A stretch of DNA of 64,000 nt from Bellilinea sp034411135 (GCA_034411135.1 DAOUMN010000028.1:38048-102047), one strand, 5' to 3'; numbered from the stretch's first letter, positions 51,503 through 61,098 are shown. The notes: generated from the letters alone by a model not told the origin. Translations and numbers: made by a program.

Positions 51503-54500
51503 ATGAACAAGCCGTATCCGTATGGATTTAGCCGGGGGCTGGTATCGCTGGTGATCATTTTTTCATTGGTCAGCCTGGCGTGCAACCTGCCCTTTGGGTT
51601 GCAGCGCACACCGCCGCCTGAACTGCTTGAAATACCCTCACCAACACCGTTGCCAACACCTGCAGAAGTGTTGCCACCGGTGGTAATCGAGAGCGACCCT
51701 CAACCGGAAAGCCTGCTTCCCGCCCACCAAGGGGTTGTATTGACTTTCGATCAACCGATGGATCGCCCTTCGGTGGAAGGTGCGTTGCGGGTTGAACCGG
51801 CTGCTTCTGGTCGCTTCGAGTGGCTGGATGATCAATCGGTGCGCTTCGTTCCTGACCAACCCTTCGCGATAGATTCGCGTGTGGTTGTGACGGTGGATGA
51901 GACCGCTCGGGCGGTCAATGGCAAAAACCTGCTGCGCCAGTTTTCACTGACTTATCGAACCGCGGGTGCATTGAACGTTGCCGAGCGTATTCCGCAACCG
52001 GGCATCACTGATCTCGACCCTACCACGGTGGTGGCGGTGACCTTCACCCGCCCTGTTGTCCCACTTGGCGAAGTTGGCGCAGCGCAACCGGTTGGATTTA
52101 CGCTTGAACCGCCAGCCGAGGGCAGCGGGCGCTGGCTAAACACCAGTACCTACGTTTTTACGCCGCAGCCTGCCTTACAGGGAGGGATAACTTACACGGT
52201 TACCGTAAATTCCGACCTGGTCGGTGTGGACGGAACACCGGTCACCAACGCTGCCGAGATGGGCTGGCAGTTCAGCACCGCCGCGCCGGCGATCATTGGC
52301 ATTTTGCCGGACCAGGAGAGCAGTATTCCATTGGACGCGGTCTTTGAATTGACTTTCAACCAACCAATGAACCGGCAGATCACCGAAGCCGGTTTTCAGC
52401 TGCGCGATTCCGCAGGCAACCGCGTGTCAGCAATATATGAATGGGCTGAACGCGACACGGTGCTTCGGTTGAAGCCGCAAGCGCTGCTCAATCGTGATAC
52501 AGCGTACACGCTGGAACTGCGCCAGGCAGCTGGGCGTGGCGGGACTCCGCTGGCATTTCAATTCGCTCAGCCTTACCGCACGGTTGGTAACCTGAGTATC
52601 CTTTCGACCGACCCGCAAAACAATGGCGAACTGCCAATCTACGGAGATTACGCTGCGATCTCCATTCAGATGAGCGCGCCGCTGGCAGCCACACAACCCC
52701 TGAATGAACGCATCAAACTGGAACCGCAAATCAGCAATTATTACCTCTATCATGATGAAATTTCTGGCAATATTTTCATATCGGGCTTTTTTCAGAGCGG
52801 GCAAACTTACCGGCTGACGTTGAGCAGCAACCTAGAAGACCGCTGGGGCTCCCGCCTGGGTCGGGATTCAGTCATCACATTCAAAGCAGCAGATTACCAG
52901 TCCGGTTTGTCGATTCCGATCCTGTTCAACAGCGGATACCTGCTGTATGCCGTTCCGGGTGAGGTTAGCCTACCTGCCTATGCTACCAACCTAGATACCC
53001 TGATTATTCGCAGGGCGCGAATGACCACCGTCGAAATGTTGCGTTCCATTGAGCAACCTTTCAGCCTAAACAACTTGACGCTGGAAGAATCCTGGCAAAT
53101 GAACCTGGATTTACCGGCAAACGCCAGCCAGGCGGTACAAATTCCCTTCAAGGGTGATGGCAGCGGGCTGCCGGCTGGTTTGTATGCCTTCCGCATCGAA
53201 TCGCCGCAGTTTGATACCAGTTCCGCCGCAGTGCAGTTTATGTTGGTGGTCAGCCCGATTCAGTTAACCCTCAAGGAAAGCCAGAACGAAATGGTGGTCT
53301 GGGCGGTAAATCAACCGGATCAGCGCCCGGTGAGTGGACGGTTGGTCACCGTTTTCGAAGCCGGCAGCGGCCTTTCGCTGGGGCGTGGTGAAACTGACGC
53401 CGACGGCGTGGCGCGCATTCCATTGCCCCCACGCGAACGTTACCGCACTCTGGTGGTCACGCTGGGCGAGAGCAACGACCCCGATTTTTCAGTTGCGGTC
53501 ACCACCTGGAATGCCGGGCTTTATCCGTGGAATTTTGGCATTCGCAGCACGCTCGACCAGCCGCCCATCAAGGCGTATGGGTATACCGATCGTCCTATTT
53601 ACCAGCCGGGACAAACAGTTTATTACCGCTACATTTTACGCCAGTGGGGAGATGCCCGTTACCAGCCTGTTGATCTTAAGGAAGTCAATCTTAAGATTAT
53701 CGGTGCCTACTCGCCTGAGTTGGGTAACCCGGTGCTGGAAAGCCGGCGGCTGGCGGTCTCTGCTTACGGCACGCTGCAGGGGCAGTTTACCCTGCCGCCG
53801 GACGCTCCGCCTGGATTCTATTCTATCCAGGTGAATGATCAACCGGATGCACTGGTCGAATTCCGTGTGGCGGCTTATCGTAAACCGGAAATCGATTTGA
53901 ATGTTGAATTCAACCAGGCGGAATACCTGGCGGGACAGGACGTTCAGGCGCAAGTCCTGGCGGCGTATTTCTTTGATGCACCCGCCATTGGGGTCAAAGT
54001 GGATTGGTCATTGTACATTCGGGATGCCTTCACAGACCTGCCGGACGGCTATTCCAGCGGTCCTGTGGATACCTTCTGGCTGGAACCCGATTGGTGGATG
54101 CGGCTTGAGTCGCCGCTGGGCAGGTTTGTTCAAAGTGGCAGCGGTGTGACCGGCAGTGATGGACGTTTCCCTTTGACCTTTCTGCGCGATAACCTGGCAG
54201 CTGTGTTGGAAGCAAACCGCGATCAGATTCTCACCCTGGAAGTGACCCTGACGGATGAGAGCGGTTTTCCGGTTTCCCGGCGTGGTCAAACCCTGATCCA
54301 CCCAGCGGATTTTACTATCGGCGTCCGTCCCCAGTCGTGGGTTCAGCCGGCAGAAACTCCTTTCACCTTTTCGATCGTCACCTTTGACTGGCAGAATCGC
54401 CCTGCTGCAGATCGCACGTTGAGCGCATCCTTCGACCGCATCGAATGGGTGCAGGATTTCAATGCTGTGGCAGGCGGCGCAGCCCCATTTAAAGAAATTG

Positions 54501-57430
54501 TGACCGGGGTCAGTGGGGCAGATTTGCGCACCGATGCCAACGGGCGGGCGGTGCTGCAATTTACCCCGCCGTCGGCTGGTATTTACCGCCTGGAAGTGCG
54601 CGGTAGCGGGGCATTGACACAGGTCCTGGTGTGGGTTGGCGGGGCGGGTAGAGCCCCCTGGCCGAACTTGCCCAACCAGCATTTGCGCCTGGAGGCAGAA
54701 CAGAAAATCTATCAGGCTGGGCAAACTGCGCGGGTGTTCCTTCCCAACCCGCTTTCGCCTGGTGCGTTGGCGTGGGTGACGATCGAACGGCGCGGCGTGC
54801 TGCGCTCGCAGGTGGTGACCCTTTCCGGCAGCAGCCAGGTGCTGGACATTCCGCTGGGTGAAATGGATGCACCCAATGTATACGTGGCGGTTACATTGCT
54901 GGGTAAGGATGATCATGGTCAGATCGACTTCCGCCAGGGCTATCTTGAACTGCAAGTTGACCCACAGGCGCTTGAATTAGATGTAAAACTTACCCCGGCA
55001 GCTGCCAGCACGCATTTTGAGCCACGCCAAACCGCGCGCTTCGATGTACTGGTCAAGGATCATCTTGGCAACCCCATCCAGGGTGAGTTTTCGCTGGCGG
55101 TGGTGGACAAGGCGGTACTGGCGCTGGCAGATAGCACGGTGGTGAACATCCGTGAGGCATTTTATGGTGCTCAACCATTGGGTGTGTATACCAGTGGTTC
55201 GATGGCAGCGTATGTGGGACGTATTCCGCTGCTGCCACGCGGTTTAGGCGGCGGCGGGGGCGGCGCGGCGGATGATTTCTCCCTGCTGCGCAGCGATTTC
55301 CGCGATACGGCATACTGGAACGGCTCCCTGGAGACAGATGCTTCGGGGCACGGGCAGGTTGAATTTGCCCTGCCCGACAACCTGACCACCTGGGTGGTTA
55401 CCCTGCGCGGCGTGACCCGGGACACGCGCGTGGGCGAAGCCATGACCGAGATTGTGGTTAGCAAGGATTTACTTATCCGGCCAGTTACCCCGCGTTTTTT
55501 GGTGGCAGGCGACCGGGTGGAGATCGGCGCGATTGTGCAAAACAATACCGCCTCTCCGATCGAAGCAACTGTGCGCCTGCAAGTGAATGGTGTTGTGCTC
55601 GAAAATCCTGCCCTGGAACGCCAGGCGGTGCAGCTGCCCGCCAATGGCAGACAGCGGGTCAACTGGTGGGTGCGGGTTGAGGATGCCGACTCGGCAGCGA
55701 TGATTTTCAGTGTCGAAGGCGGGGGCATGCAGGACGCCAGTACCATTCCAGTTGGAAGTCTGCCAGTACTGCGTTATTCCAGTCCGCAGTCTTTTACCAC
55801 CGGGGGTATTCTGATACAAGCCGGCGAGGTGCTGGAAGTGGTCAGTCTGCCGCGATCGTACACCCCAACCGGCGGTGAATTGCGCGTCGAACTGGCACCG
55901 AACCTGGCTGGGGCGGTGCTGGCTGGATTGGAGGTAGTGCAGGATTACGAAACGGATACCAGTGAACCACTGCTCTCCCGCCTGTTGGCAAACCTGACCG
56001 TGTTCGAACTGAGTCGCGAGATCAACTTTTCCTCGCCCGATTTGACCGCCCGGCTGCAGGAGACCATCCGGCGCGACTTGAACCGTCTGGCGCAGTTGCA
56101 AAAAAGTGACGGCGGTTGGGGCCGAATGCCTTCGATGTCCAGCGACCCGTATCTCAGCGCTTACGGATTATGGATTCTCGACAAAGCGGTGGCAAACGGT
56201 TTCTTCGTTGATGAATTTGACCGCCTGGACGCCAACCGGTTTGTCAATGCCAGCCTGTATACGGCAGAAATGACTCAGGAAACAGCCCAGTTGGACCAGC
56301 TGGCATTTCTTTACTTTGTACTCAACCAATATGAACGCAGCCATCCGGTTCCACCGGACCTGCTCGATCTGCGTGCCCGTCTGAATCCGTGGGCGCAAGC
56401 ATTGCTGGCGCTGGCGGTGCAATCCAGCCAGCCGGAAGTTACGGCAACCCTCGTCGCCGATCTGGCGGGTGCTGCTGGGCGCTCTGCCAGCGGGGCTTTC
56501 TGGCAGCCGTTGCAAGAATCGGGTTACGAATTTGCCAACACCTATGCTAACAGCGCGATTGTGTTAATGGCGCTGTTGAAGTTCGATCCCGCTTCACCGT
56601 TAGTAGCCGAAACCGTCCGCTACCTGGTTTTGCAGCGTGGTGAAAACGGTTGGCTTAACAGCCACGCAACAGCCTGGGTGCTGACCGCCTTAAGCCAGGC
56701 GGTGCGGGCAACAGGTGAATTGCAGGGTGGTTATACCTTCAATGCGACCCTCAACGGCGCGGCAATTGCCAGTGGCGAAGCCGCCGGGGCGCAAACCTTC
56801 AATCCGGTAAGGGCGACGGTATCGCTTTCACAACTATCCACTGCCAGCAACGCGCTGCGCATTCAACGCAGCGCTGGAAGCGGGCGATTATACTACCGTG
56901 CCATTCTCGATGTGGGTCAGCCTGTGGAGACAGTCCAGGCGTTGGACGGCGGTATTTCGCTGAGCCGCACCTATTTCCTGGAAGGCGCAGATTGTGGAGC
57001 GCAGGCTTGTCCGGCGGTCGAATCCGCCAACCGATCAACCAGCAATCCGGTCATCCAGGTGCGCCTTTCGCTGACGGTGCCCAAAGACATACCGTTCCTG
57101 GTGGTGGAAGATTTTATCCCCGCCGGAGCAGAAATTGTGGATACATCCCTCAACACCACCCCATTGGGCAGCGAGGAAACCCAGCCACTGTTTGTGGACG
57201 GTGAAAGGCTGGCAAACGGGTGGGGCTGGTGGTACTTCACTGCGCCGCGCTTCTATCATGATCATGTGCGTTGGCTGGGGTCATACGTCCCGGCGGGCAC
57301 TTATATTCTGATCTACCGTCTCCTGCCGTTGCAAGCAGGTGAATTCCGCGTGCTGCCCGCCCGCGCCTACGCCATGTATTTTCCGGAAGTTCAAGGCAGA
57401 AGCGCTGGATCGGTGTTTACCATCGAATAA
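51503..57430 (+). CDS. Alpha-2-macroglobulin-family lipoprotein without thioester
   Basis: A 1975-residue extracellular protein. A signal helix ends in SLAC (lipobox-like), then a Pro/Thr linker and several Ig-like repeats (about 60-420; VLTFDQPMDR and LTFNQPMNR are matching strands). Macroglobulin domains follow (MG: about 500-1200), then the A2M core (GYTDRPIYQPGQTVYYRY, GLGGGGGGAADDF, LPDNLTTWVVTLRGV) and an alpha-toroid thioester domain (GGWGRMPSMSSDPYLSAYGLWIL, TAWVLTALSQA). The position of the thioester motif reads YETDTSEPLLSR instead of YPYGCLEQTTSR, so Cys and Gln are replaced and no thioester can form. Like other bacterial homologues it may trap proteases physically. No PbpC gene is adjacent. 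Confidence 0.9.
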   Translation: MNKPYPYGFSRGLVSLVIIFSLVSLACNLPFGLQRTPPPELLEIPSPTPLPTPAEVLPPVVIESDPQPESLLPAHQGVVLTFDQPMDRPSVEGALRVEPAASGRFEWLDDQSVRFVPDQPFAIDSRVVVTVDETARAVNGKNLLRQFSLTYRTAGALNVAERIPQPGITDLDPTTVVAVTFTRPVVPLGEVGAAQPVGFTLEPPAEGSGRWLNTSTYVFTPQPALQGGITYTVTVNSDLVGVDGTPVTNAAEMGWQFSTAAPAIIGILPDQESSIPLDAVFELTFNQPMNRQITEAGFQLRDSAGNRVSAIYEWAERDTVLRLKPQALLNRDTAYTLELRQAAGRGGTPLAFQFAQPYRTVGNLSILSTDPQNNGELPIYGDYAAISIQMSAPLAATQPLNERIKLEPQISNYYLYHDEISGNIFISGFFQSGQTYRLTLSSNLEDRWGSRLGRDSVITFKAADYQSGLSIPILFNSGYLLYAVPGEVSLPAYATNLDTLIIRRARMTTVEMLRSIEQPFSLNNLTLEESWQMNLDLPANASQAVQIPFKGDGSGLPAGLYAFRIESPQFDTSSAAVQFMLVVSPIQLTLKESQNEMVVWAVNQPDQRPVSGRLVTVFEAGSGLSLGRGETDADGVARIPLPPRERYRTLVVTLGESNDPDFSVAVTTWNAGLYPWNFGIRSTLDQPPIKAYGYTDRPIYQPGQTVYYRYILRQWGDARYQPVDLKEVNLKIIGAYSPELGNPVLESRRLAVSAYGTLQGQFTLPPDAPPGFYSIQVNDQPDALVEFRVAAYRKPEIDLNVEFNQAEYLAGQDVQAQVLAAYFFDAPAIGVKVDWSLYIRDAFTDLPDGYSSGPVDTFWLEPDWWMRLESPLGRFVQSGSGVTGSDGRFPLTFLRDNLAAVLEANRDQILTLEVTLTDESGFPVSRRGQTLIHPADFTIGVRPQSWVQPAETPFTFSIVTFDWQNRPAADRTLSASFDRIEWVQDFNAVAGGAAPFKEIVTGVSGADLRTDANGRAVLQFTPPSAGIYRLEVRGSGALTQVLVWVGGAGRAPWPNLPNQHLRLEAEQKIYQAGQTARVFLPNPLSPGALAWVTIERRGVLRSQVVTLSGSSQVLDIPLGEMDAPNVYVAVTLLGKDDHGQIDFRQGYLELQVDPQALELDVKLTPAAASTHFEPRQTARFDVLVKDHLGNPIQGEFSLAVVDKAVLALADSTVVNIREAFYGAQPLGVYTSGSMAAYVGRIPLLPRGLGGGGGGAADDFSLLRSDFRDTAYWNGSLETDASGHGQVEFALPDNLTTWVVTLRGVTRDTRVGEAMTEIVVSKDLLIRPVTPRFLVAGDRVEIGAIVQNNTASPIEATVRLQVNGVVLENPALERQAVQLPANGRQRVNWWVRVEDADSAAMIFSVEGGGMQDASTIPVGSLPVLRYSSPQSFTTGGILIQAGEVLEVVSLPRSYTPTGGELRVELAPNLAGAVLAGLEVVQDYETDTSEPLLSRLLANLTVFELSREINFSSPDLTARLQETIRRDLNRLAQLQKSDGGWGRMPSMSSDPYLSAYGLWILDKAVANGFFVDEFDRLDANRFVNASLYTAEMTQETAQLDQLAFLYFVLNQYERSHPVPPDLLDLRARLNPWAQALLALAVQSSQPEVTATLVADLAGAAGRSASGAFWQPLQESGYEFANTYANSAIVLMALLKFDPASPLVAETVRYLVLQRGENGWLNSHATAWVLTALSQAVRATGELQGGYTFNATLNGAAIASGEAAGAQTFNPVRATVSLSQLSTASNALRIQRSAGSGRLYYRAILDVGQPVETVQALDGGISLSRTYFLEGADCGAQACPAVESANRSTSNPVIQVRLSLTVPKDIPFLVVEDFIPAGAEIVDTSLNTTPLGSEETQPLFVDGERLANGWGWWYFTAPRFYHDHVRWLGSYVPAGTYILIYRLLPLQAGEFRVLPARAYAMYFPEVQGRSAGSVFTIE

Positions 57431-57460
57431 GTCGACAAAATCACTTGGTTAATGAGCATC

Positions 57461-57970
57461 TCAACGGCTGAGATCGTCGAGCTGCCGGGATAGGCGCTCC
57501 AGTTCTGCCAACAAAGCTTGAATATCTTCGTGTTGTGCTGTTTCAGGATGATCAGCCTCCTCGGCGTCGCCAGATGCGCCGAGCAGCAGGACCTTCAGAC
57601 GGTTGGCTTCTTCTGTACTCAACCGCCCCCTCTCGACCAGCCGTTCGAGGCGGCGTTCGATTTCGCGATTCAGGGCAGGCAACCTGTCAAAGACTATACC
57701 GGCAGCCGTGCGAATATCCTCCAGACCGCGTTCACCGGATTGCAGCAGGCGGGAGAGCAAGCCGGCCGGAAACAAGCCTCCGCGGCGTTTTTCGGCAGCG
57801 AAGAAGGCTTGCAGCATGACCTGGGTGGTCAGATCAGCGCCGCTGGTGTGATCGGTGACCTGCAGGTCATCGCCGCGGCGAATGGCGTCGGCGATCTCCT
57901 CCAGGGTGACGTAACGGCGTGTGGCGCTGTCGTATAATTTACGGTTGCTATAGCGTTTGATACGCAGCAT
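57461..57970 (-). CDS. phaR: PhaR-like regulator (PHA accumulation DNA-binding domain)
   Basis: A 169-residue protein whose N-terminal ~65 residues are the PHB/PHA accumulation regulator domain (LRIKRYSNRKLYDSATRRYVTLEEIADAIRRGDDLQVTDHTSG.DLT). The rest is a charged, helical region (coiled-coil-like, about 85-165). In PHA producers it represses phasin genes and is released by binding polymer. It lies 9 bases after the phasin-like gene, in one operon, with two palindromic operators upstream. No PHA synthase is in the window, so its target may differ. Confidence 0.87.
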   Translation of the reverse strand: MLRIKRYSNRKLYDSATRRYVTLEEIADAIRRGDDLQVTDHTSGADLTTQVMLQAFFAAEKRRGGLFPAGLLSRLLQSGERGLEDIRTAAGIVFDRLPALNREIERRLERLVERGRLSTEEANRLKVLLLGASGDAEEADHPETAQHEDIQALLAELERLSRQLDDLSR

Positions 57971-57979
57971 CGCTGGGGG

Positions 57980-58333
57980 TTACTCGCTGCGTTCCTTCTT
58001 CAGTTCTTCGATCTTGCGGTTCAGTTCGCCGATTTTATTGCTCAGCGCTTCAATATCAGCGCGAGTGACCGGCGCGGGGCGGTTCTTCGCTGCGGCGCGG
58101 CGTTCCTGATCCGTTTTTTCGCGCTTTTCCATTAATTCCTGAATCATGCGGCGGGCATCCTTTTCCGCCAGTTCCCCTTTTTGTACCATACGTTCGACAA
58201 AGCGCTCGATCTCTTCCTGCGCCAGAACCGCCGCGCCAATTCCTGCCAGCAGCACCTTGCGGGTCAGTTCACTCAAGCCGCTCGATTTGATGACCTCTTC
58301 CATGGGTTCTTCATTTTCGCTTTTCTTTGCCAT
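57980..58333 (-). CDS. Phasin-like/poly-granule-associated protein
   Basis: A 117-residue helical protein. SELTRKVLLAGIGAAVLAQEEIERFVERMVQKGELAEKDARRMIQELMEK matches the PhaF/PhaI-like phasin family. The C-terminal third is a charged coiled coil ending in IEELKKERSE. Phasins coat polyhydroxyalkanoate granules; in non-producers the family may act as a chaperone or nucleoid-linked protein. GGAGG eight bases upstream sets the ATG at 58333. It is the first gene of the operon with phaR, controlled by the palindromes at 58353-58394. Confidence 0.82.
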   Translation of the reverse strand: MAKKSENEEPMEEVIKSSGLSELTRKVLLAGIGAAVLAQEEIERFVERMVQKGELAEKDARRMIQELMEKREKTDQERRAAAKNRPAPVTRADIEALSNKIGELNRKIEELKKERSE

Positions 58334-58352
58334 TAGATACACCTCCATAAAC

Positions 58353-58403
58353 AATAACGCAATGCGTTATTAATATGATAACGCATTGCGTTATTTCTGA
58401 CAA
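58353..58403 (-). promoter_or_regulatory. Phasin-phaR promoter with two tandem palindromic operators
   Basis: On the minus strand TTGTCA (58403-58398), 17 bases, TATCAT (58380-58375). One operator, ataacgcattgcgttat (58378-58394), fills the spacer and touches the -10. A second, aataacgcaatgcgttatt (58353-58371), covers the start region. Both share the core TAACGCAnTGCGTTA, and their centres are 24 bp apart. This is a clear repressor-controlled promoter. Confidence 0.85.
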
Positions 58404-58414
58404 GTTAATCTGGA

Positions 58415-58443
58415 TTGACTTTTTGAATTTTTGATTATATACT
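58415..58443 (+). promoter_or_regulatory. Promoter of a short RNA or leader
   Basis: TTGACT (58415-58420), exactly 17 bases, TATACT (58438-58443). Transcription would begin near 58450 and meet a terminator at 58505-58545. It diverges from the phasin promoter just 12 bases away. Confidence 0.75.
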
Positions 58444-58449
58444 AAAATA

Positions 58450-58545
58450 TATTGATAAAAAAGGTCAATAATATCTACGTGTGCCAACTTTATCGTTGAT
58501 CACCAAAGCGACTTGGTAGCTCATACCTGAGTCGCTTGTTTTTTT
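58450..58545 (+). ncRNA. Putative ~96-nt small RNA or attenuated leader
   Basis: Defined by the promoter at 58415-58443 and an intrinsic terminator: AAGCGACT (58506-58513) pairs with AGTCGCTT (58530-58537) and a T7 run follows. The region has no ribosome-binding site or open frame of note. It is either a free-standing small RNA or a leader whose terminator must be bypassed to express the 699-residue gene at 58622. I recognise no known RNA family. Ends are estimated. Confidence 0.5.
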
Positions 58546-58621
58546 GGTGATTTCACCCGGACTGTAAAGCAGATCATGCAGACCGGGATCCACAAGAAAA
58601 GGTAGGAATTGGAGACTCAAG

Positions 58622-60721
58622 ATGGAATCGAGAACCCGCAGGCAAAAGGAAAGACAGGACAAACCGCATGACGATGAAAGGGATTTCCGCGATGAATTAC
58701 CGGTAAATGAAGAAGAAAATCAACCCGAACGCACAGATAACCCGTGCGCTCCGCCGGTGGGCGAGGTTGCTTCTCCTCGCAAACCCTGCCGGGAGAAGGT
58801 TCGTTCGCGCAAGAGCAAGGAAAAAGAGCTAATCACCGAAATTCTTGAGCGGATACCGGGTGTGGATATCAAGGGTTTTCATAAGCCGAAGCAGCGCAGC
58901 GGGCGGAAAATGGATTCACTGTGCTGCGATCTACCTACTGTGGACGCGATTTTACCGTTGATGGCCGAGATATTCGACCGCTTTATGGCGGGGGTTAATC
59001 CGCGAGCGGGTTTTGAGGAACTGGTTTACGATGGCCTTTCCCGTTTGTCCAAACGCCAATTGAAAGCCCTCGGCATGGGATTTGAAAGTTACCGCGGACT
59101 CTCGCCGCGCCTGAAAGCCTGTCTGTTCGATGACCGGTTGGCGAAATCGATGCAAGAGGAAGGAGTATCGCCCGCCGATGTGATCGGTGCGTTCATCCAG
59201 GAGGGGCTGGCTTATGCTGGCCAGGTATTGATGAGCCATTCGAATGGCGTGATGGGCCCCGGGCAGGTGCGTATCTGGGATGCTGTGCTCCCGCCGACAC
59301 CCAACGGCTCGCAAGCGCCGCGCATTTTTAGTGGACCCTGGCCCTGGCTGACTGCCATCCGCCCAAATATTGGCGACTACAAGGAATACGGAAGCACCGC
59401 CAGCTACCGTTCGTTCATCGGTTCGCCGTATACCTTTCAAGCTTATCAGATTGCTCGCGATTGCAAGGCTTCGGTCAATCCCAATAAACCGGGGGAACTG
59501 ATTGCCAATTGTGTACCCAAGACACCACCACCTCCGCAACCGGGTTCCCTGTTTCCAAATTTCTGTGAAGGTGGAATGGACTATACCCTGAACGGGCAGT
59601 GTTTGCAATTTCCGGTCGTTGAACCGGGCGCGACCATCGGTATTCGCGGCTTCAATCTCATTACCCCAACAGTCAAGGTGTGGTTCGAGCATAAGGATAC
59701 TGGCTTGAAACTGTCGGTCAATGCACCTGTATTTGGTGACCTGGAAACCCCGGTAAAGGACGATCAGGGGCATACCATCCATGACTGGCGGGTGTCCGAT
59801 ACGGTGGTGGTAACTCTACCCAACCGGCATCCCAATATTCCCGGCGCACCGTTGCCGCCTGGTTTATACCTGGTGACCATTGAGGTGGACAATGTGCTTT
59901 CGGCTGTATATGCTGGTGGGGTCGCGCCGAGGTTGAAATCCAACAGCCTGTATTTACAAGTCGAACCCGATCCGAATATCAAGTTCCATTTTTGGAGCGA
60001 AAATGGACACTGTTATGAAGAAACCGACGGGCTGGGTTCGGATGAAATCTGGTTCGATGCCTGGGTGGTCAATTTTATACCGGCAGCCATGCCCACGGGC
60101 AAACATACGCTGGGTCCGGTAAAACACGTTGAATTCGACCGCGGTGCCTGGGATGATATGGATTCGGGTGAGGATTCTGGTGGCTACAGCGCGGATCTGT
60201 GGAATGGTTCATTCAACCGAGGGATTATGGTGGCGGGCTTGATCGGATTCGAGGTGGACAGTGAAGCGGCTGCCCGCGACCAGATCCGTGACTTTGGTTC
60301 GGCGTTCGTCCATTATCTGGAGAGTATCTGGCAGGGTGCAATTGCCGCCGAAGGCGCGGCGGCTTCGATTGCCAAGATGATCTCACTGACCCTAACCCAG
60401 GGTTTGATCGCCCTGGCGGTTATCGCAGCGATCATCCTGATCGTTGGACTTTTCTGGGCAGCCTGGGCGCCGGCTGACCGCATCGCGGTCGATTTGATGG
60501 TCCTGGATGCCCGTACTGCCTGGGATTTGACCAGCCCGCGCGGGCAACTGCCACCGGTGGAACGATACCGGTTCGAGGAGGTATCCACCAGCCACAACCC
60601 GCGTCCGAAAGCGCCGGATACACCGTCCACTGTTCGTTATGTAGTCGAACATCGTTACACGACACCAGAAGATGGGGAGGATTCGGACTACGGTATTACT
60701 TTTCAATTGACCCGTTCGTAA
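58622..60721 (+). CDS. Large membrane-associated protein of unknown function
   Basis: A 699-residue protein I do not recognise. It starts with a highly charged, disordered tail (1-90, two Lys/Arg clusters). A helical region follows (105-200; LMAEIFDRFMAGVNPRAGFEELVYDGLSRLSKRQLKALGMGFE), then a middle with an IPT/Ig-like part (about 330-460; VEPGATIGIRGFNLITPTVKVWF). A DxxxD-like acidic region near 480-520 and a pair of transmembrane segments (about 575-625, LIALAVIAAIILIVGLFWAAW) precede a 75-residue C-terminal tail. GGAGACTCAAG precedes the ATG. It has no signal peptide. Upstream attenuator-like RNA suggests regulated expression. Confidence 0.65.
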   Translation: MESRTRRQKERQDKPHDDERDFRDELPVNEEENQPERTDNPCAPPVGEVASPRKPCREKVRSRKSKEKELITEILERIPGVDIKGFHKPKQRSGRKMDSLCCDLPTVDAILPLMAEIFDRFMAGVNPRAGFEELVYDGLSRLSKRQLKALGMGFESYRGLSPRLKACLFDDRLAKSMQEEGVSPADVIGAFIQEGLAYAGQVLMSHSNGVMGPGQVRIWDAVLPPTPNGSQAPRIFSGPWPWLTAIRPNIGDYKEYGSTASYRSFIGSPYTFQAYQIARDCKASVNPNKPGELIANCVPKTPPPPQPGSLFPNFCEGGMDYTLNGQCLQFPVVEPGATIGIRGFNLITPTVKVWFEHKDTGLKLSVNAPVFGDLETPVKDDQGHTIHDWRVSDTVVVTLPNRHPNIPGAPLPPGLYLVTIEVDNVLSAVYAGGVAPRLKSNSLYLQVEPDPNIKFHFWSENGHCYEETDGLGSDEIWFDAWVVNFIPAAMPTGKHTLGPVKHVEFDRGAWDDMDSGEDSGGYSADLWNGSFNRGIMVAGLIGFEVDSEAAARDQIRDFGSAFVHYLESIWQGAIAAEGAAASIAKMISLTLTQGLIALAVIAAIILIVGLFWAAWAPADRIAVDLMVLDARTAWDLTSPRGQLPPVERYRFEEVSTSHNPRPKAPDTPSTVRYVVEHRYTTPEDGEDSDYGITFQLTRS

Positions 60722-61098
60722 CCTTCCGGCTGAATGGTGCAGCGAGGCTGGATTGACAATATTCAGCCATATTGAGCCGTGGAGCACCATCTTCGGGGTA
60801 TTTTGCGAATACCAACCGGGGTGAGGAGATTAACAATCTGGTATCCGGCGCGAATGCCGATTACCAGATTGTTATTTTCATATCATTCGAGGATTATTAG
60901 CCCTCGATTTTGTGATGATATTCACATGACATTTGTCCTACCCAGTGTTATATCTATACAAGCCGGATTGGTCGGTGAAACCATCAGGTGAATATTGGTA
61001 GGATAGGGACGCAATCACAGGTATTTAGCGGTATTCCATACTGGGTGAAACGTAAGCAATAGCGCGGTTAAACCCATTCCACTGGAGGAGAAATTCAC
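60722..61098. other. Intergenic region before the antiporter operon
   Basis: 377 bases with no gene supported. It contains the hairpin at 60835-60870 and a further small inverted repeat (CGAGG/CCTCG at 60891-60905). GGAGGAG at 61084-61090 is the ribosome-binding site of the first antiporter gene. No convincing promoter was picked out. Confidence 0.4.
60835..60878 (+). terminator. Probable terminator after the unknown gene
   Basis: AATCTGGTA and TACCAGATT (9 bp) enclose an inner CCGGC/GCCG pairing, with GTTATTTT after it. It is 115 bases downstream of the gene at 58622. Confidence 0.65.
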
